Numbered from the stretch's first letter, positions 36,257-45,379 are shown. The stretch: 64,000 nt of DNA from Neisseria subflava (GCF_005221305.1 NZ_CP039887.1:558001-622000); one strand, 5' to 3'. The notes: generated from the sequence alone by a model not told the origin. Program-made: numbers and translations.

Positions 36257-37879
36257 TTAAATATCTCCCCATTCCAATCCGAATCGCTGTAAATATTTCC
36301 TCAATCGGTCGCTGTCATTGACTTTTGCCCTTTCTGTTCGGGAGACGTTGAACAATGCACGGCCGGCGGCGGCCATATTGGGATGTTTGCGGCATTCGTC
36401 GATGACGTGTTGCAGTTGTAGCTTGTCGAATAAATCCAATGTATCCCAATCGACTTTATCGGGGTAGTCTTGTGTTTTTTCAGACGGCCTTTTATGTAGG
36501 AGGCCGTCTGAAAAGGGTTCTTCCGACCATAACCATCTGAGGCGTTCGATTTCAGCTTGGACTTGTTCTACCTGTATCCTGCCTTGTGGCGCGAGTGTGG
36601 CCAGGCGCATGATGCTGGCGGCGAGGTCGCGGAAGTTGCCGCGCCATGGTGCTTGGTTGGAGTGGGCAAAGTCAAGGTAGGCGGCTAGGGCTTCTTTGTT
36701 GAAGCGGGTGGTTCGGCCGAGTTCTTGCGAGGCTAGGGCGAGCTGGTGTTCGACGTTGGGCTCGATGTCTTCGCGACGGTTGGCGAGTGCGGGCAGTGGG
36801 TAATTCCAGATGTTGATGCGGGCGAACAGGTCTTCACGGAGGCGTCCGGCACGGATTTCGTGGCGCAGGTCGCGGTTGGTGCCGGCGATGAGCTGGAAGT
36901 CGCTTTTAACTTCGCTGTCGCTGCCGACGGGATAAAAATGTTTTTCTTCAATGGTTTTGAGCAACATAGCCTGTTCGTCCAATCCCAATTCGCCGATCTC
37001 GTCCAAGAACAGCACGCCGCCGTCGGCGGTTTTCAGGTAGCCTTCGCGCTTTTCCGCCGCGCCGGTAAACGCGCCTTTTTTGTGGCCGAACAAGGCGGAA
37101 GCCGCGCCGTCGCCGCGTAAGGTGGCGCAATTCACATCGACAAACCCGCCTTTAATCAGGTGGCGCGCCTTTTTCAATTCGAAAATCCTGCGCGCCAGCA
37201 TCGATTTGCCTGCGCCTGTCGGGCCGGAAAGCAGAATGGGGGAAGGGGAGTTGAGTGCGACTTGTTCTATTTCAGCAATCATGCGGTTGAAGACGGCGTT
37301 TTGGGTGGAAATGCCGCTTTTCAGGTAGCGCACTGCGTCATCGCGTACGGCGGCAAGGCGTTCAGCCAGTACGTCGTAACGAGCCAAGTCTAAATCGATG
37401 ATTTCATAACTGCCTACATTGCCGTTCTCCATACTGCGTCTTTGATTTTTGGGAGGAGCGGTTTGTAACAGTACGCCGGGGATTTGACGCGATTCCACCA
37501 ATAAGAACAGGCAGATTTGGGCAACGTGTGTACCTGTGGTGATGTGGGTGAGATAGGTTTCTTCGTCTGTATCAAATGGATAGCCTGCTGCCCAGTCGTG
37601 CAATTTAGTATAAACCTCGGAGAAATCCCACGGGTTTGCCAGCTCCATAGGCACGAGATTGACGACTGTGTGCGGCGATACCTGCTGAATATCGGCTTTT
37701 ACATGATCCGCCAGTTCGCGGTATTTCTCCGCATAAAACAGCTCAATACGGTCAAGCTGAAAATCCTGACGTTGATTCATGGCGACATTCGGCCGCCACT
37801 TCTGCCAACGCCCTTGACCGAAACCGCTGTCCAATACCGTGCCGAGAAAACTGACGGCGACTTGTTTTTTGTTACTCAT
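36257..37879 (-). CDS. rtcR: RtcR, sigma-54-dependent activator of RNA repair genes
   Basis: 540 residues: N-terminal CARF-type sensor (1-~180), AAA+ domain with Walker A GPTGAGKS (~218), the sigma-54 contact loop GAFTGA (~270), FLDEIGELG (~293), R-finger region, and a C-terminal helix-turn-helix. In other bacteria RtcR switches on rtcBA (RNA ligase and cyclase) after RNA damage. No rtcBA is in the window; instead a broken RNA-ligase-like tail lies 1.8 kb away. An inverted DUS pair (36479-36490, 36501-36512) sits inside the gene and encodes part of the linker before the DNA-binding domain. It looks intact. It requires sigma-54, whose gene is degenerate in pathogenic Neisseria. Confidence 0.92.
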   Translation of the reverse strand: MSNKKQVAVSFLGTVLDSGFGQGRWQKWRPNVAMNQRQDFQLDRIELFYAEKYRELADHVKADIQQVSPHTVVNLVPMELANPWDFSEVYTKLHDWAAGYPFDTDEETYLTHITTGTHVAQICLFLLVESRQIPGVLLQTAPPKNQRRSMENGNVGSYEIIDLDLARYDVLAERLAAVRDDAVRYLKSGISTQNAVFNRMIAEIEQVALNSPSPILLSGPTGAGKSMLARRIFELKKARHLIKGGFVDVNCATLRGDGAASALFGHKKGAFTGAAEKREGYLKTADGGVLFLDEIGELGLDEQAMLLKTIEEKHFYPVGSDSEVKSDFQLIAGTNRDLRHEIRAGRLREDLFARINIWNYPLPALANRREDIEPNVEHQLALASQELGRTTRFNKEALAAYLDFAHSNQAPWRGNFRDLAASIMRLATLAPQGRIQVEQVQAEIERLRWLWSEEPFSDGLLHKRPSEKTQDYPDKVDWDTLDLFDKLQLQHVIDECRKHPNMAAAGRALFNVSRTERAKVNDSDRLRKYLQRFGLEWGDI

Positions 37880-37958
37880 CTTTTATTCCGTTTGAGTCTC
37901 AGATAGCCTTGTATTCAAGCTGCCTTCTTCATGTTTGAGATAGCCTGAAAAACTCTTT

Positions 37959-39560
37959 TTACTCAGACGGTATCACTAACATAGGAATAACAAGCATCCA
38001 TTTTTCCAGCTTTTTAGTGCCGATTTTTTCTGGGATACGTTGGCGAAATGATTCTCCGACTTCGTCTAAATAACGTACTCTGAAAGTGTTGGCATAGGCG
38101 GTAGTTTTTGTCGGCAACGGTGGTAATTTGACGGTACGGGCAACTTCAATATCATCAGAAAGGGAAATATATCTGCCATCCTCCGTCCGCTTCATTTCCA
38201 GTGGGTCGTCTTTTTTCAGCTTCGCAGCAGCAAACAGACGTTGTTTCACAGTTTCGACATTGTTGTGACAGACAATGAAGTCGATATCCAAATCACTTTT
38301 GCTATCGGTTTCTCCCTCGACTGCCGTGTTTCGATAAGCTGCCAAACGTCTGTATTCGGTATTCAACTTAGGTAATTCGGTAAAGATTTGAGCCACGTTT
38401 TCAATATCATCAGGTAGCTTTGCCACCCAAGGATGCTCTGGGGTAGTTTGCAGTAGGGTCAGTGTTTCTATGGCACGAGTCATAGCGACGTAATAAAGCC
38501 TCTGTTCGGCTTCGTCAACTCCCTGCTAACCGCCGTCTAAAATGAAGACGTGCTTAAACTCCAACCCCTTGACTGCGTGTGCCGTGCCTAGAAATATACC
38601 TTCCGAACGGGTTTCATGTTCATCACCTACATACTCGTAGAGCCAGCTTTTCAGAAAGGCGGACGAATATCGGTTAACACTGCCACTACCGTTTTCAGAC
38701 GACCCGTTGTCTTCTATGGGAGACGCTTGGATTTCTGCCTCACGACTCTCTGCAAGGTTATCCGACTTTTCAGGTAGCTTCTCATCTTGCAGTGGATATT
38801 CGTTTAAGAAATCAGTTTGTAATTGCCTAAACCAAACGCACCAACTGCCACCACTTTTTTTCACTTGTTCACTAATAAGTTCTGCAAAAGCTTGTGATGT
38901 AAAGCCTTCGGTTTGTTTTTCCACACCATCAATCAGGCGGACAAACTCACGGGTGTGGCGCAATTTGATTTTGCTGCTTTTGTCGGCACTCAAAAAATAA
39001 GGTATGCCGTTTTGTTCACACCATGCCTGCATAGGTTTGAGACTGGCATTATGATGGGATAAAACTGCAATCTCATTCCATGCGACTTCGCTCAAGGTTT
39101 TCAGACGACCTATTTCGGTGATAACAGCTTGTGCCTGTATGTTGCTGTTGCTACCGAACGGCAGGCTGATGTGGCGCACACGCCCCTGCCTTTCGCTGTC
39201 TGTTGCAGCCCATACACCACCGTTGGGCTGTGTTTGACGTTCAGGGTTGATAACAATCGGATGCAGTGTTTTCAGACGACCTGTCATGCCGTTTATTACG
39301 CTGTTAGCAGCGCTGATGATGTATTGTGTACTGCGGTAGTTGTAGGTCAAATAGTCGGGTTGGGCAACGTCGTAGTCTTTTTGGAAACGGTGTATGTACT
39401 CGTTGCTCGTGCCATTGAAGGCGTAGATGTTTTGGTCATCGTCGCTGACCGCCAGAATGGTCAGCTTGTCTTCTTTAGCCCGCTTCCTACCCGCAAGCGC
39501 AGAAACAAGCCGGTAGTGTTCTTCACTGATGTCTTGGTATTCATCTATTCGACTACCGGT
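37959..39560 (-). pseudogene. UvrD-like helicase gene, 5' truncated and interrupted by amber stop
   Basis: The fragment starts at the Walker B region (D-E-Y-Q-D-I, near 39545) and includes AVSDDDQNIYAFNG, YNYRST, GTAHAVKGLEFKHVF and VAMTRA, motifs III-VI of SF1A helicases. A TAG at 38526-38528 after FILDGG interrupts one open frame, which continues Q-G-V-D-E-A-E-Q-R-L-Y-Y-V-A-M-T-R-A to a stop at 37959. The part before ~39560, including Walker A, is absent. A further domain after ~38480 follows the helicase motifs. Probably the C-terminal half of a large RecQ/UvrD-type fusion helicase. Confidence 0.75.
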
Positions 39561-39630
39561 TCGCTTGATAGCGTGTTTGCAGACATGACCGCCGCACACT
39601 GCGCGCAATACGAAACCCTGTCTGAAAAAT

Positions 39631-39888
39631 ATGGAACACGAAGGTTTTATGGTATTTGATGCCCAAAACGGCGAAATGCTGTTCAAACTCAAATCACCGT
39701 ATTACCTGATTTCCAAGTTTTTAGGACGAAGCAATGAGGGCAATATCGGCCGAAAACTCGACAAACGCCATGTTGATGAAGAGTTTTATCCTTTAATTGA
39801 CTATATCCACGAGCATCAGGAAGCGTTCAACGCTATGCCTGAACTAGATAAAATCGCGTTCATTCAGGAGTTTTTGAAGCAGTTGTAA
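39631..39888 (+). pseudogene. RNA-ligase-like C-terminal fragment
   Basis: 85 codons read E-H-E-G-F-M-V-F-D then FKLKSPYYLISKFLGRS, which resembles the EG(x)V and KxK motifs IV-V of T4 Rnl1/nucleotidyltransferase-type ligases, plus a helical tail. The catalytic Lys region is missing. The 5' edge (about 39615-39630, at a partial word GTCTGAAAA) abuts the truncated helicase head to head, so one deletion probably removed both 5' ends. Assignment rests on a short motif stretch. Confidence 0.5.
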
Positions 39889-39944
39889 GGCCGTCTGAAA
39901 AAATGCCGTATGCTTGTGTTAGTATGGCGCTGGCGGATGGAGTG

Positions 39945-40820
39945 TGTAGGAAAACGTTGCGTTGTTTACACCACAGGTTGAGAATGAAGCCTACAAGACC
40001 TCAAACGGCGTATCGCCGTTCAAACTGCGGTGCGGCTTCACAGTGTTATAGAAATTAACAAAGCGGCACAACTCCTTTCGTCGGTGTTCCGGACTGTCAA
40101 ACAACTGTTTCCCATGCCACATCTCCATCAGGGTGCGGATAACCCGTTCCGCCTTACCGTTGGTCTGCGGACGGGCAACCCGGGTAAACTTTTGACCAAT
40201 CCCGTTCTCATAACAGGCTACACCGAAAGTATGGTTGGCCAAGCCTTTATATTCCGTACCGTTGTCAGAGTAAACGCACTCAATCAGGTATGGACAGGGA
40301 TCAATCAGGTGTCCAGTCAGAAACTTGGCGGCACTGTCTGCGGTTTTGTCCGGCAAAATGGCGGCGTATAGCTCCCTTGAGAAATCGTCGATGGCGACAA
40401 ACAGGTAATCCCGCTTATCGGTGGCTTTCTGTCCTTTGAGCAGCGGCAGCCGTTTGGTATCGAGATGTACCAGCTCTCCGGGGTAGGATTTATTGTAGCG
40501 TTTGGCCTGCCTTTTGAGTTTTTCCTGAATGCTGCGTTCTACCTTGGCCAGGCGTTTCATTCCGTACTTTGCCTGTTTGAAACGGTTGTTGGTACTGGTT
40601 TGGGGTTTGAGCAGCCTGCCTCTTGCGGCTTTAAGTGCGCGGTAAATGGTGACGCGGCTGACTTGGTAGCGGCGTGCCAGGGAGGTGACGCTTTCCTTCC
40701 CCTGCGTGTAGGCCAGCCAAATGGCTTGGCGGTGGTGCGGGGTGAGACGGGTGTTTTTGTGCATGTTCATGTTTCAGTATTCTCCTGGAAATACTGTAAA
40801 CAACGCTACTAGTTTCTACA
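39945..40820 (-). mobile_element. IS481-family insertion sequence with 26-bp imperfect terminal inverted repeats
   Basis: Left end 39945-39970 (TGTAGG ... GCGTTGTTTACA) and right end 40795-40820 are imperfect inverted repeats that share TGTAG outside and GCGTTGTTTACA inside. The 876-bp element contains a single transposase. No clear target duplication was found, and a DUS lies just outside each end. Confidence 0.8.
39991..40770 (-). CDS. IS481-family transposase
   Basis: 259-residue DDE integrase-type transposase. N-terminal helix-turn-helix (VTSLARRYQVSRVTIYRAL), then the catalytic core: LVHLDTKRL (first Asp), FVAIDDFSRE, VYSDNGTEYKG (second Asp) and NGKAERVIRT (Glu). It appears full length, so the element may be active. 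Confidence 0.9.
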   Translation of the reverse strand: MNMHKNTRLTPHHRQAIWLAYTQGKESVTSLARRYQVSRVTIYRALKAARGRLLKPQTSTNNRFKQAKYGMKRLAKVERSIQEKLKRQAKRYNKSYPGELVHLDTKRLPLLKGQKATDKRDYLFVAIDDFSRELYAAILPDKTADSAAKFLTGHLIDPCPYLIECVYSDNGTEYKGLANHTFGVACYENGIGQKFTRVARPQTNGKAERVIRTLMEMWHGKQLFDSPEHRRKELCRFVNFYNTVKPHRSLNGDTPFEVL

Positions 40821-40871
40821 GCAAAGCGAAACGTAACAAGGCCGTCTGAAAATATATGGAGCAACACGTAT

Positions 40872-41315
40872 TTATTTTTCGCGCTCGTATGCTTCAATCT
40901 CGCCGACTTTAGGCGCATAACCGCTGCTTGTGTCGTGGCGCAAATCCAACCAAATATCGACCAATGCCCAAGCAGCCGGAGCGGCAATCACGTTTTGCCC
41001 CATACATAAGACCTGCGAATCATAGTTTTCCACCGAGCCGCGGAGGGTGAGCAAATCGTGCGCTGTCGCCGCCCGTATGCCGCGCACTTTATTGGCGGCG
41101 ATTGCCGTACCCACGCCGGTACCGCAAATCAACAGCGCGCGGTCGGCGCGCCCTGCTGCGACTTCTTCGGCTGCGGCAAACGAGAGTTGCGGATAGCTTC
41201 CTTCGGGTGAAGATAAATCGACCAAGTTGCTGACGCGCGGGTCGTTTTGCAGATGCGTTTTGAGTGCGTCTTTCAATATTGCGCCGTTGGCCGGCGCGGC
41301 AATAACCAAACGCAT
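40872..41315 (-). CDS. rpiB: Ribose-5-phosphate isomerase B / LacA-LacB family isomerase
   Basis: 147 residues. Interconverts ribose-5-P and ribulose-5-P. Catalytic Cys and anion hole are visible in LLICGTGVGTAIAANK (~65-80), followed by GIRAATAHD. The N-terminus begins MRLVIAAPANGA. The start at 41315 is chosen because AAGGAG precedes it; a longer frame to 41378 lacks homology. Divergent to the metallophosphoesterase gene. Confidence 0.85.
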   Translation of the reverse strand: MRLVIAAPANGAILKDALKTHLQNDPRVSNLVDLSSPEGSYPQLSFAAAEEVAAGRADRALLICGTGVGTAIAANKVRGIRAATAHDLLTLRGSVENYDSQVLCMGQNVIAAPAAWALVDIWLDLRHDTSSGYAPKVGEIEAYEREK

Positions 41316-41401
41316 AAAAACTCCTTGAAGAATACAATAAACATTGTTTAGCATACGCCCGCGCGTGATACGATTCAAGCTTGCAACGCAGAGAGCACGG
41401 C

Positions 41402-42055
41402 ATGAGCAAAACCTACTTCACATCAGACCTACATTTTTCACATAAAAATATTGCCAAATTCTGCCCGCAATTTCGACCGTTCGATAACGTGGAGCAGATG
41501 GATGAATTTTTAATCCAAACGTGGAATGAAACCGTTAAGCCTGAAGATACGGTGTACAACCTGGGCGATTTTTCCTTTGCCCAAGACCACAAGCAGATAG
41601 AGCGCGTTTTATCGCGGTTGAACGGGCAACATCACTTGATTTATGGCAATCATGATTATGTGATTCGGCAGCATGCCGATTTTTTCCGCAGCCAAACCAA
41701 GCATGACGGCCATCCGCTGCTGTCGTCCATACGGCCGTATTTAAAACTCAAATTGCCGGAAATTAAGAATACGCTGGTTCTTTTTCACTATCCGATTCAG
41801 GAATGGGACGGCTGCTATCAGGGCTGGTATCACTTGTACGGCCATTTGCATGACAGGGTGGCGGCAATCAAAGGGCGTGCTTTAAATGTCGGATTTGATT
41901 TGCACGGCCGTTTTTTGACGGCGCAAGACGTCGATAAGTTTTTGTGTGATTTGCCTAAAATTTCGTATTTTGGCGAAGTAGGGTTGAAGGCCAACTCGCC
42001 GGAAGAAGCAGCAGAGCTGGTGTCTCGGAAACTGGCGCAGTTAAATCAGGTATAA
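41402..42055 (+). CDS. Calcineurin-like metallophosphoesterase
   Basis: 217-residue phosphoesterase. Metal-binding blocks are in order: TSDLHFSH (D-x-H), NLGDFSF (GD), YGNHDYV (GNHD), LFHYP and YGHLHD (GHxH). Such proteins, often found near NTP-pool genes, hydrolyse phosphomonoesters or nucleotides; the substrate is not evident. The start at 41402 fits the fold. Followed by a DUS-pair terminator. Confidence 0.85.
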   Translation: MSKTYFTSDLHFSHKNIAKFCPQFRPFDNVEQMDEFLIQTWNETVKPEDTVYNLGDFSFAQDHKQIERVLSRLNGQHHLIYGNHDYVIRQHADFFRSQTKHDGHPLLSSIRPYLKLKLPEIKNTLVLFHYPIQEWDGCYQGWYHLYGHLHDRVAAIKGRALNVGFDLHGRFLTAQDVDKFLCDLPKISYFGEVGLKANSPEEAAELVSRKLAQLNQV

Positions 42056-42056
42056 T

Positions 42057-42097
42057 TTCAGACGGCCTTTGCGGATTTCCGGCAAAGGCCGTCTGAA
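42057..42097 (+). terminator. DUS-pair terminator
   Basis: TTCAGACGGCCT (42057-42068) and AGGCCGTCTGAA (42086-42097) with inner complementary TTGC/GCAA, just past the metallophosphoesterase stop. Confidence 0.75.
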
Positions 42098-42124
42098 TAT
42101 CAATTTCCCATTTTTGAGTGATAC

Positions 42125-42196
42125 ATGGAAAACCTTTTGGCTTACTTACTACAAAAAATCAGCCTCCCCAATCAATCCGGCAAGGACAAGTCATGA
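42125..42196 (+). CDS. 23-codon ORF overlapping the nudB start
   Basis: Reads MENLLAYLLQKISLPNQSG then KDKS, and stops in TGA that overlaps the nudB ATG (ATGA). This is the geometry of translational coupling. The ribosome site (GAG) is weak. It could be a leader peptide or chance. Confidence 0.35.
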   Translation: MENLLAYLLQKISLPNQSGKDKS

Positions 42197-42657
42197 GCGG
42201 TAAGCCTTTGAAGTATCCTGTTTCTGCTTTGGTCGTTTTGCATGATAAAGACGGCAATATCCTGCTGATTGAACGCACGGCGCCGCAAGGTTTTTGGCAG
42301 TCGGTTACCGGCAGCTTGGAAGAGGGCGAGCGTATCGAAGAAACCGCATGGCGCGAAGTGTGGGAAGAAACCGGTATCCGCCTTGCAGACGGCCAGCTGG
42401 AAAACTGGCACGACAGCACCGTTTATGAAATCTATCATCACTGGCGCCATCGCTATCCCAAAGGCGTTTTTGAAAACCGCGAACACATCTTCTCCGCCCA
42501 AATTCCGCGTGATACGCCCATCATGCTACAACCGGACGAACACGTTGCCTACGGTTGGTTTGGTGCGGAAGAAGCGGCGGAAAAAGTGTTTTCCCCTTCC
42601 AATAAACGCGCAATTTTAGAATTGGTCAAAAGGCTGAATGCCAAAAAGGCCGTCTGA
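42193..42657 (+). CDS. nudB: Dihydroneopterin triphosphate diphosphatase (Nudix)
   Basis: Removes pyrophosphate from dihydroneopterin triphosphate in folate synthesis. 154 residues. Nudix box GSLEEGERIEETAWREVWEE then TGI (residues ~37-59); the N-terminus MSGKPLKYPVSALVVL and the Q-P-D-E-H-V-A-Y-G-W-F region fit NudB. AAGGAC precedes the ATG at 42193. The stop codon TGA is supplied by a DUS (AAG GCC GTC TGA), so the protein ends K-A-V. Confidence 0.88.
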   Translation: MSGKPLKYPVSALVVLHDKDGNILLIERTAPQGFWQSVTGSLEEGERIEETAWREVWEETGIRLADGQLENWHDSTVYEIYHHWRHRYPKGVFENREHIFSAQIPRDTPIMLQPDEHVAYGWFGAEEAAEKVFSPSNKRAILELVKRLNAKKAV

Positions 42658-42687
42658 ATACGACAGTTTCACATTTTCAGACGGCCT
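42647..42687 (+). terminator. DUS-pair terminator overlapping the nudB stop
   Basis: AGGCCGTCTGAA (42647-42658) includes the stop codon of nudB; the complement is at 42676-42687. Confidence 0.75.
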
Positions 42688-42741
42688 TGGGTTTGCTATA
42701 CTTTCGCCGTTTGACTCTCTTTAAAATCAAAGGAAACCATC

Positions 42742-43275
42742 ATGGCAGACTTCAACAAAATCCTGACCCCGGGCGACGTGGACGGCGGCATCATCAACGT
42801 TGTCAACGAAATCCCCGCCGGCAGCAACCACAAAATCGAGTGGAACCGCAAACTGGCCGCGTTCCAACTCGACCGCGTTGAACCGGCAATTTTCGCCAAA
42901 CCGACCAACTACGGCTTCATTCCGCAAACTTTGGACGAAGACGGCGACGAATTGGACGTATTGCTGGTGACCGAGCAGCCTTTGGTAACCGGTATTTTTC
43001 TGGAAGCACGCGTTATCGGCGTGATGAAATTCGTTGACGACGGCGAAGTGGACGACAAAATCGTCTGCGTTCCGGCCGACGACCGAAATAACGGCAATGC
43101 CTACAAAACTTTGGCCGATTTGCCGCAACAACTGATCAAACAAATCGAGTTCCACTTCAACCACTACAAAGACCTGAAAAAAGCAGGTACCACTAAAGTT
43201 GAATCTTGGGGCGATGTAGAAGAAGCGAAACAAGTCATCAAAGAATCTATCGAACGTTGGAACAAACAAGCCTAA
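42742..43275 (+). CDS. ppa: Inorganic pyrophosphatase
   Basis: Hydrolyses PPi to phosphate in the cytosol. 177 residues, a normal family I size. Active-site signature DEDGDELDVLLV (~65-76), with K-I-E-W-N-R-K upstream and VCVPADDRN downstream. AAAGGAAA precedes ATG. Monocistronic. Confidence 0.96.
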   Translation: MADFNKILTPGDVDGGIINVVNEIPAGSNHKIEWNRKLAAFQLDRVEPAIFAKPTNYGFIPQTLDEDGDELDVLLVTEQPLVTGIFLEARVIGVMKFVDDGEVDDKIVCVPADDRNNGNAYKTLADLPQQLIKQIEFHFNHYKDLKKAGTTKVESWGDVEEAKQVIKESIERWNKQA

Positions 43276-43298
43276 TCGGTTTGTCCTGTTCAATATCA

Positions 43299-43335
43299 AG
43301 GCCGTCTGAAAATCTGATTTTCAGACGGCCTTTTA
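43299..43335 (+). terminator. DUS-pair terminator of ppa
   Basis: AGGCCGTCTGAA (43299-43310) and complement (43320-43331), followed by TTTT. Confidence 0.8.
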
Positions 43336-43375
43336 TATTGTGCGTATTTATGTCAAAGATGGGATATAAACCGAA

Positions 43376-43933
43376 TCAGCGACGGCGGCCAAAGCTCCGA
43401 CCCATGCTTGGGCGGCGGTAGTTGGAAGGCTGACGCGCGGTTTCGCGGTAACGCTGTTGCTGTTGGGCACGCAGGGTGCGCGTATTCAGTTGTTGGCTGG
43501 TGCGTCCGTTTGGACGTGCGGTTTGATAATAGTTGGCACGGGCTTGACGGGCAATCGGGCTGTTTTGATTGCGTGCCTGTGTGAATTTGTTCGCCAATGC
43601 GTTGCCGATAAATGCACCGGCTGCCGCGCCCACCAAGCTTTGCAGCAGCCAGCTGCCGGTGGATTGGTCATAGATGTATTGTTGGCCGTCTGTACCGGTT
43701 ACCGGTTGGCCGTTGTTGCCGTTGGCTTGTGCTTCGGCAGGAATGGTGTCTTTCACGGCTTCGGGCGTGAGCTGGTAAACCGTATTGTCTTCTTGTTGGC
43801 CGTTTTGTTGTGCCAACTGTTGTTGCAATGCTTCGATTTGTTTTTGTTGCTGTTCAAGTTGCGCCTGGGTATTGTCTTTGCAGGCAGCGAGGGCAAAAGT
43901 GGAAAGGGCGGCTAAGGCAATCAGTTTTTTCAT
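43376..43933 (-). CDS. Glycine-zipper lipoprotein with Gln-rich coiled coil
   Basis: 185-residue predicted lipoprotein. Signal peptide MKKLIALAALSTFALAAC with lipobox L-A-A-C, then a Gln-rich heptad stretch (residues ~24-48), a glycine zipper AAAGAFIGNALA (~102-113), and a basic Arg/Gln-rich C-terminus ending G-R-S-F-G-R-R-R. Likely envelope-anchored; the zipper may contact membrane. Function not recognised. Confidence 0.8.
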   Translation of the reverse strand: MKKLIALAALSTFALAACKDNTQAQLEQQQKQIEALQQQLAQQNGQQEDNTVYQLTPEAVKDTIPAEAQANGNNGQPVTGTDGQQYIYDQSTGSWLLQSLVGAAAGAFIGNALANKFTQARNQNSPIARQARANYYQTARPNGRTSQQLNTRTLRAQQQQRYRETARQPSNYRRPSMGRSFGRRR

Positions 43934-44023
43934 TGTTTTTCCTGAGAGAGGTTTGTCTTTGCCGAGATTTCGGCGGAGTGTGTTTGCCTAATATTAAACC
44001 ATTCCCCTGTTTTTCAAGTGGTT

Positions 44024-44530
44024 TTACAAAATAATATTGGAAAGTTGCGCTGCAAATGCACGGCTGTTGGCAGCCAGATTGCCCAGTGCAGGCATTTCGT
44101 GTTCGGTTTCGATAATCAACAGGTTGGCAGGGCGGCGGGTGTGCAGAGACATTTGCATTTCAGCGGGAGAGAAGGGCATGTGATGACGTTTGGCGAAAGC
44201 TTCGGCGCGTTTGTTGGCGGTTTTGAGCATAGGCAGCAGGGTAATATCCAAATGGAAACGGCGTACGCCTAGAACCAAAATACGTGCTGCGAAGAAATCC
44301 GCTTCATCAGTAAAAACGTTAGGGCTGCTTTGATTGAAGTCGTGGCGCTCTGCGGCAATCAAAGTCGCGATGGTGCGCACTTGCGGAATCAGGGCTTCGC
44401 TGATGAGGCTGTCAGGCGAATCAGGCAAAGTGTGCATGTTGAGCATACTGTTGTGGCTGTTGCTGTCAACGACCATGCGGCAGGTGTGTAACATTTGGGT
44501 TTGGCTGTGGATTTTAGTTGAGGCAGTCAT
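44024..44530 (-). CDS. Conserved-looking hypothetical protein
   Basis: 168 residues, no signal peptide and no membrane segment. Regions DEADFFAARILVLGVRRF and SPAEMQMSLHTRRPANLLII look structured, with normal neisserial codon use. The start at 44530 (MTASTKIH) is followed closely by other Met codons (residues 13, 19, 29), so the true start may be later. Upstream is a non-coding stretch with a terminator hairpin. Function unknown. Confidence 0.65.
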   Translation of the reverse strand: MTASTKIHSQTQMLHTCRMVVDSNSHNSMLNMHTLPDSPDSLISEALIPQVRTIATLIAAERHDFNQSSPNVFTDEADFFAARILVLGVRRFHLDITLLPMLKTANKRAEAFAKRHHMPFSPAEMQMSLHTRRPANLLIIETEHEMPALGNLAANSRAFAAQLSNIIL

Positions 44531-44583
44531 GGCTGTATTCCTTATTTCTTAAAAATGGGTGGATTTAAGCGGCCATGATGGGT

Positions 44584-44780
44584 ATAAAAAAAGCCGCTCA
44601 AATGAGGCGGCTCTAATTTGCGTATTTTCAACTTGGTCTGTTTCAGACAAGCGCAAAAAAGTACCGCACGTTTGTGTGGTACCAATAGAAGAAAGTAGCA
44701 GAGCGTTGCGCGGTTTGCATGATGAAAATACGTCTTTAATGTATAAAAGAATGAAACGTAGTTTAAAACAAGAATGCCAG
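44584..44780 (-). ncRNA. Candidate small RNA with intrinsic terminator
   Basis: On the minus strand AGCCGC...GCGGCT followed by seven T (44584-44613) is a good rho-independent terminator, yet no gene precedes it: 44620-45000 has no credible frame. A second hairpin (GTACCACAC...GTGCGGTAC, ~44660-44685) lies within. The transcript would start near 44780. Evidence is structural only. The rest of the 44531-45055 gap holds TATAAT inside a TTTGCA/TGCAAA dyad (~44868-44889), a variant DUS (~44933) and a DUS-pair terminator. Confidence 0.3.
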
Positions 44781-45000
44781 TAATTTCAATATCCAATCGA
44801 CAAAACCCACTAATAAATCTACAAGTTGTTGTAATCCTTCCAATTTATTTTCTTTCGAGTGAGTCAAATTTGCACAATTATAATGCAAAACCGGGTGAAT
44901 TGATAACAATCCGAGCAGGCTCTTTAAACAGGTCGTCTGAAAAAAGGAAAGAATGCTTGGTTTTAATTTAAGATGATTTCGTTATATTCGGGAAGGTATT

Positions 45001-45032
45001 AGGCCGTCTGAACATGCTCGTTCAGACGGCCT
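45001..45032 (-). terminator. DUS-pair terminator of gdx
   Basis: AGGCCGTCTGAA (45001-45012) and complement (45021-45032). Confidence 0.75.
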
Positions 45033-45055
45033 TAGATTTAATAGAAACGAGATTT

Positions 45056-45379
45056 TCAGTTTCCGCTGGAGAGTTTCATCACTACGACGCCGGAGATGAT
45101 GAGAAAGGCGCCGAGCCAGCGGCCGAAGTTGGCGGCATCGTTGAAAAATACAACACCCACCAAAAACGCCCCTGCCGCGCCTATGCCTGTCCAGACGGAG
45201 TAGGCTGTACCCATCGGAATACTTTTTTGGGCAAGGTAAAGGAAGTATCCGCTACCGGCAATGCAGGCAAGCGCGGTGGCAAAGCCATGCCAGCGGTAGC
45301 CTTCCTGTTGTGCCAGCTTTAAGCCCAATGGCCAGCCGATTTCCAGCATACCGGCTAAGATTAAATAAAACCAATTCAT
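45056..45379 (-). CDS. gdx: Small multidrug-resistance family guanidinium exporter (SugE/Gdx)
   Basis: 107 residues with four membrane helices. The Glu in helix 1 (ILAGMLEIGWPLGLKLA) is the proton/substrate site; W-P-L-G-L-K and K-S-I-P-M-G-T-A-Y-S-V-W-T-G-I-G-A follow the Gdx/SugE pattern rather than EmrE. Works as an antiparallel dimer. No guanidine riboswitch was recognised in the short upstream region. Confidence 0.9.
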   Translation of the reverse strand: MNWFYLILAGMLEIGWPLGLKLAQQEGYRWHGFATALACIAGSGYFLYLAQKSIPMGTAYSVWTGIGAAGAFLVGVVFFNDAANFGRWLGAFLIISGVVVMKLSSGN

